A stretch of 64,000 bases of DNA. Origin: Phanerochaete sordida (lineage: Eukaryota > Basidiomycota > Agaricomycetes > Polyporales > Phanerochaetaceae). Under the pieces are notes generated by a model. That model saw nothing but the letters and a program-made list of their open reading frames with translations, did not search any database and was not told the origin of the DNA. Location of the stretch: contig BPQB01000043.1 in assembly GCA_019973155.2 (NCBI GenBank), positions 124,001 to 188,000 of the forward strand, given 5' to 3'. The position numbers were made by a program, and so were the translations under genes. How positions within the stretch are numbered: position 1 is the first letter of the stretch; each line of letters starts with the position of its first letter. Shown here one piece after another: positions 58,326-64,000 of this stretch.

Positions 58326-59529
58326 TCAGCGCACGTGGCGCGGATGCACCAGCGCACCGAGCTCAGGGCATCGTGAGCAAACATTCTCCAAGAACCGGGT
58401 AGCGCTTCCCTGCCCTTCAATTACGAAGCTTTTCAAAGCACGTGTGCCTACCGCGACCTGCAACCGTTCCCAGTCCAAAACCGTCATGTCGTCAAAGTGA
58501 GCGACCGAGACATCCCGTACACCGCACTCGGAGTCCAAGGCCCGCAAGTCTTCCATACCGTCCGCTTTGATGCGAAGAGCAATCTTCTCCAACCGTGTCG
58601 ACGAAAGAGCTTGAGTGATAAGACTGTTGATCAAAGGTAGCGACATGTTGCCTGCGACGAGCATCTCGCGCAGGGAAAAATGTAAGCGGCAGGTGCGAAT
58701 GTAAGGAAGAATCTCCAACGAGAAGTTTGTATCATCAAAAACAGCTTCGCGGATAGAGCAATTGTAAGCTGTGGTAACCAAGAGACAGCGCAATGTACTC
58801 ACCTGGCAGGTTGCTTTCGGCATCGATGTCGATGTCAAGGTGTTCCAACGAACCAGCCAAGCTACTCAAGATATCGGCGACGAGTTCCGCCTCTCCGCGC
58901 CAGGTAATGAGAGCTCGGAACGCTTGGATGCGATGCTTGCCCGCGACGATTCGTCGTGAGAAGTCGTTGGCTCTGTTCATGCCGGCTATGCTCATCGTCT
59001 TCAGCGCGGGGAGGTCGATGGAAGCGTCCGACTCATATTCATGGCAGAGCAGCGAGTCGATCTCCACATGCTCCAGGGAAGGAGTTGTGAGAAGGCGGAC
59101 GACATCCTCCACGTGCTCCGCCTCGCACCAGCGGATGTCGAGTCTCGAGATACGTCGGAAGGTCCGGTTCTCCACGAGTGCAGAGACGACGGCTCCGTCG
59201 AGCTTCATGCTCGTGAGGCCGAGGTGGGCCAGCGCCGGCAGGCGGTCGAGCAACGCCACGAGCTCCTCGGGCACGTATCGCCGGACATGCGGGTACGGGA
59301 AGCCGTGGATATGGAGGGCGCGGACGAAGGAAGCGACGCTGGGGGAGAGTGTAAGGAGCTCGGCGAAGGGCGAGAGCCTGCCGTGGACCCGGGTGCCCGC
59401 GAAACGGTGGTAGCGCACCGCGGCGAGCCAGGCACGGCAGGTGCGCGCGCACGCCGCGAGCGCCGCGCCGTCGTCATGGAGAAAGTCGATGATGCAGTCG
59501 CTCAGCTCGTGGGGCAGCGGCGGCACCAT
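58326..59529 (-). CDS. F-box protein
   Basis: Two exons (59529-58803, 58768-58326) give 389 residues. The first about 45 residues form an F-box (PLPHELSDCIIDFLHDD, LAACARTCRAWLAAVRYHRF), which would bind Skp1 in an SCF ubiquitin ligase. The rest is leucine-rich without a sharp repeat, with segments such as LPALAHLGLTSMKLDGAVV, ISRLDIRWCEAEHVEDVV and LAGSLEHLDIDID, consistent with degenerate LRR substrate-binding repeats. Large, fast-evolving families of such proteins are usual in agaricomycetes; the target is unknown. The ATG at 59529 is preferred because the frame upstream has no other ATG. Confidence 0.85.
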
Positions 59530-60844
59530 GGCAGGCACGGCTCGTCAGCTGAGGGCACGCCCCGGGGTCAGCGGGATCCCGTGGTCTGGGGCGCGGTGCT
59601 CACCCTCAAATCGCAAGCGACGGCGCACAGAAGAGATACTGAGCCAGAGAACGTCCTGCGGCGGGCGCGAGACCTAAACATTACGTGTGCCATGTGGTGA
59701 GTCGCCCGCGGGAGTAGTTCGCAGTCAGTGGGCGACCTACGAGCTGCGCCCCTAGCTGCAGCAAGACGTCCGAATAAGATAAGAGGATCTCCAGTTCTAG
59801 ATTTCTTTCCTCACCTGGAAAGAGCTGAGAACACCTGTGACGCGTCGGTTCAGGCCGTGGGCTTTTCCACACACGACCTGGGCGATTATCCCGGTGATAG
59901 ACCGGGCAGATGCTAGACTATGTTTGCAAAATTCTACCCAGAGTAAGTACTGGGTATTCTCTGCATCGAATATCTCTAGCACCTACCCTTCACGGGGCAG
60001 ACGTCGCCGATGAGAGGCTCGACGTGCGGTGTGTGCGAGTCGACGTGTCGCCGAGGCGCGTCGCGACGACTTTAGGGCAAGCGGTAGCGCTATGAAGACG
60101 CCACAACGCTTGCACGCGATCGTTGCCTCTCGCCAGCACCTCTGCCCATTTCTAATCTCCTCCAGCACATTTGTGTACATTCTCTCTGCATGCCTCCTTC
60201 AAATAATGAAGCCTTGTATGAAACATATACGCCGCGACGCATAAGCCTTGCCAGTGATATAATTATGGCATCGCTGCCACGGGGTTGTTAGGCTCGACAG
60301 TACCCTGTGCTGCGCGGCGTATTCAGCTGTCGATTCTGTCCTATAAGCGTATGTCAATTACAAGCACTTATTTCACACCGCATATAACCTGACTTAGCCC
60401 AGAATTAGGTACTGAGGGACGGCGACAGTGCCACCTACTGGTCGCGACTCTCCGGTATTCCTGGCAGATCGAACTTAATACCAGGAGCGACGACGGTTCG
60501 AAATAGCTCTTCCATGTGCAAGTAGGACGCGTCTTCGCAAGTTCGAGATGCCGTACAATGTCCAGAGCATCCACAACATCCAGTCTAACCATTTCAGACA
60601 TCTGGCGCGGCTCCCAGTGCTCGTCCGCCGGTCGCCTGGTGCACAGGGCACGGTGTCCCTGGACTTCTGTGGAACACGCCTGTGGTAGTAGGTCTTGCCC
60701 AGGGCATCCCTGCTTCGCTGAGCGAGGTTCGCGGCATCTATTGGTATGCACCCCGTAGCAGTCTCCACGCAACTGACCGCTAGCAGGGCCCAATGGCGAG
60801 ACTTCTACCTCCGAACAGCCAGTCAGGACTTGCCGGATGCACAG
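59530..60844. other. 1.3-kb intergenic region
   Basis: F-box promoter on the left and the presumed promoter of the next candidate gene on the right. A minus-strand frame of 169 codons (60368-60877) overlaps it but has no motif and no splice support. No confident gene. Confidence 0.45.
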
Positions 60845-62177
60845 ATGATCCCCTCCGAGGGTGACAATGAAATGCATGGCGATTCTCCGACGGTCGACAT
60901 CAGGACCGTTTGGGCCAGAGCGGAACGGAGAAGAGGTACGTTTGCATTGACTTTGACAGAACGTGACGCTACTGGATCCAGATTAACTAAGGCACGGGCC
61001 GGACTTGGGAACACATGGCTACCAAACTCCTGCGAAGCACTGCGTCTAGACTCGGCCAGAGCCTATTATGGGCGGTATCGCTGAGGCGCTACGCGCCGGC
61101 CAGAATGCGATTCCCGTATGTGCACCATTCCATGCTCCAGCTTGAAGCTTGCCAGCTCACTCACGCATGTCATTTTAGGTCTCGGAACTGGCTCCTGAGT
61201 GTTCCGCCTGTCCAAGATGAACTCCGAGCTGACAAGGCTGCGTAAGTGCAGATGCACCTCTACCGCTCGGTCTGGTCTTATGACCTCCACCTTTCTTCAC
61301 ATGGAATGTCGGCAACGACACGACATGCCCGCTCCCGGTTTCCATCCTGTAAGTACCTGACATTGAGACAGCCAGTCGCGCAGATATTGATTTCGTAAAC
61401 CCTTTGCCCAGTCCTTAGATCCGCATGCGATCAGGCCTGGAAAGCTTAAGCCCAGGGCATCTACCCCTGCTCGGTGTTATTCGCTCTTACGTGCATTTGG
61501 AGACCGACTACGCGTGGCCATTCATTAAAACAACCCTAAAGCTAGTATCAATGTCAGTGACGCCGCCGGCTACCTCCTGCCCACTTCTTCGAAGGATCCT
61601 GTCTTTCTGACGGATCAGGGCTTGTCTCTCTTGCGTCACGGACATCTACCGGCCCCTCCTTGTGGTCGCTCAGCTCTCGCGCCGCCGTCCACGCAAAGTT
61701 TGCGACCTCTGCTCCAGCTTACTCAGTCGTCAGGCGACATTCCTCTGGACGTTCCCGTCCCACCCCCAGCCCGCCTTCTCTCCGATCCTCTGGTTCCATG
61801 TGTAAGTCGAGTTGACGCCATACCTTTCCTGTGAATGCTGTCTTTTACGACTGTCTCGCAGGGTGAGATCCCGAGCACCGACAAATGCACCCTCGGAGCG
61901 TTCGCCCTGCGTGCTCTGGACCTGAATGGCCGTAGCCTGCGCCTGCACGGATTCCTCTCCCGTCGGCCTGCGGCCTGGATCAGTATCTCCGGCCCACATG
62001 GCGCTCGGTACCGAGCCACGCCTCCCGCGTTATATCGGAATGACGGTATATGGATCGAATAGTGAGTGCATCAATTGAATTCACGACGGGCTATTCAGTT
62101 CACATGGATGTTCTCGAGAAGCAATTATGTTCTCACGTGTTTTCCGCAGCCCATGTTCTCTCGCGGCCCTGTCGTGA
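60845..62177 (+). CDS. Candidate multi-exon gene, product unrecognised
   Basis: Eight exons join in phase to 293 residues: 60845-60935, 60992-61115, 61179-61209, 61252-61348, 61419-61473, 61546-61801, 61862-62061 and 62150-62177. Introns are 42-88 bases. Several junctions have very good signals (GTACGT at 60936, GTATGT at 61116, GTAAGT at 61349 and 61802, GTGAGT at 62062), but the donor at 61210 (GTCCAA) is weak. Coding-like text includes TVDIRTVWARAERRRGTGR, GYLLPTSSKDPVFLTDQG, SSGDIPLDVPVPPPARLLSD and LGAFALRALDLNGRSLRLHG, then AAWISISGPHGARYRATPP. I recognise no family. A second splice reading of exon 3 runs to a stop at 61242, so this may also be a decaying gene. Confidence 0.4.
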
Positions 62178-62777
62178 CAGGCCGAAGTACCTCAGGTCCG
62201 CTCGCCCTGAGCTCGATTAATCGACTGCAGTCGTTCCAGCTCTCGGTTCACGCCGTGGGCAGCAACATACAAGCACTTGAGAGTCTCATTGAACCACGAC
62301 ATGTGAACTGGCTTTCAGTTCAGCCGCGATTAATATACGTGCACTTCCGCGACTGCATTGGAGAAGACCGCGCACGAGAACTTTCGACTTCTCCGAGCCG
62401 CAACAAGCAAAGTGCCAAAGACGGTGGCTTGAGATGGCGAAGCGTGCAGGGTCTGGACAATTTAGTTGTCTTGGGCAGGCTTGGGCGGTCGGGCAGAGAG
62501 GGCCTGGCAGCGAAAGCGGACTGGGAGTGTGTAGGTCCAAGCCACTGAATGAAGACGCCATGGAGATAACGTCGAGTGCAGATCATGAGCCAATTAGCTT
62601 CGCCGCACAGAATCTCGCCGGGGATCTTCTGCCATCAGATGCAACGGGCTGGTGCCTCCCGGCGCGTGCGACGATTGGCTTATAAGGCGCCACGATCCGC
62701 ACGGGTTCTACTGTCGCATTGTGCTCAATCCGTTCCCGAGCGAGGTTGAACTCGACCAACTCCGAGCCGCGCTCGCC
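62178..62777. promoter_or_regulatory. Promoter region of the arrestin-like gene
   Basis: 600 bases upstream of the arrestin-like ATG. A TATAAG element lies at 62681-62686, about 92 bases before the ATG, in a frame that is otherwise open from 62652. No gene of its own. Confidence 0.4.
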
Positions 62778-64000
62778 ATGCTCCCTCCACGCCGTCCGCA
62801 CCTGCGCGTAGACACCGACGATGCGCGCGCGGGCGCGCCGCTCGCCCACGCTGTGCCCTTCCCCAAGCACGACGGCTTCAGCCACTTCCACACCTCTGTC
62901 GTTCGGTACGCACCCCGCATGGCTGCCGCGCTGCGCGTGCTGAGCGCGCGATGACAGCTCGTACCAGCTGGAGATACAGATACACAGCCCGACCATCCGT
63001 TCCAGCCACAAGAACACGTACGAGCCGGCCAAGACCCTGCCTGTCTTTGGAGACCACGACAGGGTGGAAGGGGCCGTCCTGCTCGACCCCGAGCTGTCGT
63101 CGACGCCGGGAAGGCTGACCATCACCGTGAGTCAGATCATCTTCGTCAGCGCTTCCCGCCGCTGAACTGCGCCTGGCCTTAGTTCGAGGGAGCATTCATC
63201 TTCCTGTCGCCCGGGAGCATGAAGCCGGCAGAGCGCATGGCGGACGCGCGGAACTCTGACAAGTTCCGCCATCTCTTCTTTTCGTCGTCCGTTACGTTCA
63301 GCACCGGCGAGAGCGGCAGCCCGCGCTCTGCATCGCTGAGGGATGCATTCACCAACTCGATGCGCTCGCGCCGGGCGGAGAGTCCACCCACCACGGGCTC
63401 TGCCCACCCCCACTTTCCTTTTGCGTTTGATATTCCACGACCGGGTCGTCCAGGGGAGGAGCTACCCCCAACCTGTTGCAACGTCTCCCTCGGGCTCGTC
63501 GGCGTCCGCGGACGGAGTGCTGTGGAGAGAGCAGAGGTTGAGTATAGGATCGTCGCGAGCTGGGAAGACCACGATGCCAAGCAGTCAACACGGTATGTGG
63601 GGATACATGCACAAATGAACAATCTGCTGATGCTTTCGTGTAGACTAGAAGCCCCCGTCCTGTATCAACCAGACACCGATTTCCAGTCCTTGGATGGTCT
63701 GTACCTTGAGCCCGACTCATGGCTTGAGATACCGCTTCGTTGCGACAGGCCCATTCCTTTCAAATGCGCGGTACGCTGCAACATAGAAATATGTTGCCAT
63801 GTTCTCATGCCGTCTCAGATCACCCTGCCGGATCCACCCACGCTGCCCAGGTCGGGCTATGTCCCATTCTTCGTTGTATTCACCACGAAACCCCGATCAG
63901 CGGCGCTTGCCCGCGAAATCGCTGCCGACGCAACCATCGCCGTTTCACTTCTCCGTCAAGTCACCGTCCTCTCAGGGCCATCGCCATTGTATAGCCCAAC
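62778..64000 (+). CDS. Arrestin-like protein, N-terminal part (runs off window)
   Basis: Five exons are visible (62778-62905, 62958-63126, 63183-63592, 63644-63770, 63819 to the edge), about 339 residues so far, all in phase. The reading SYQLEIQIHSPTIRSSHKNTY then EPAKTLPVFGDHDRVEGAVLL and a GRLTITFEGAFIFLSP strand match the beta-sandwich of the arrestin-N domain as found in basidiomycete arrestin-like proteins. A Ser-rich insert (about 130-170) precedes FAFDIPRPGRPGEELPPT and VEYRIVASWE. Fungal members recruit Rsp5-type ubiquitin ligases to plasma-membrane transporters; PY motifs would lie beyond the edge. The start could be upstream (frame open from 62652) but the TATA position favours 62778. 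Confidence 0.75.

Overview
This window is nuclear DNA of a filamentous basidiomycete, most likely an agaricomycete such as a polypore. Almost every gene is split by short introns of about 50-60 bases with GT...AG ends. The sequence is GC-rich, genes lie close together on both strands, and several proteins read like basidiomycete-specific families (DUF7729-like, DUF1769-like, an arrestin-like protein, a TA-flanked DDE transposon). Gene models below were built by hand: splice sites were chosen so that reading phase and family motifs carry across each junction. No search was run, so family names rest on motif recognition.

Layout. 0-14 kb: 3' part of a Ser/Tyr-rich protein gene cut by the window edge; EXO1 (-); an intradiol ring-cleavage dioxygenase (-); an Ala-rich secreted Egh16-like protein (+); a soluble epoxide hydrolase (-); a 2.3-kb gap; phosphopantothenate-cysteine ligase (+). 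14-25 kb: a membrane-anchored alpha/beta hydrolase (+), a DUF7729-like membrane protein (-), two tandem DUF1769-like paralogs (+), and a nine-exon secreted type-B carboxylesterase (+). 25-34 kb: the DEAD-box helicase DHH1 (+), then two glycosyltransferase paralogs in inverted orientation that enclose an unrecognised gene (-) and SDHAF2 (+). 35.4-38.5 kb: a complete DNA transposon with 37-bp perfect terminal inverted repeats, TA flanks and a spliced, uninterrupted transposase. 39-49 kb: a large PH-domain protein (+), the catalytic subunit of protein phosphatase 1 (+) and a hypothetical protein (-). A 4.6-kb stretch without a confident gene follows. 53-60 kb: SEC62 (+) and a mitochondrial group: an Mgr3-like TPR protein (-), an Mba1/mL45-like protein (-) and a CHCHD2/Mix17-type twin-CX9C protein (+), then an F-box protein (-). 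60-64 kb: an unrecognised multi-exon candidate gene (+) and the 5' part of an arrestin-like gene (+) that runs off the window.

Most genes are housekeeping and unrelated in pathway: DNA repair, mRNA decay, CoA synthesis, protein translocation, mitochondrial biogenesis and phosphatase signalling. They are interspersed with secreted or catabolic enzymes (dioxygenase, epoxide hydrolase, esterases) that fit a plant-matter-degrading fungus. Nothing suggests a biosynthetic cluster, tRNA, rRNA or CRISPR. The clearest accessory element is the transposon; the most puzzling parts are the inverted glycosyltransferase pair and the apparent non-coding gaps, at least one of which seems to hide an uncharacterised gene.
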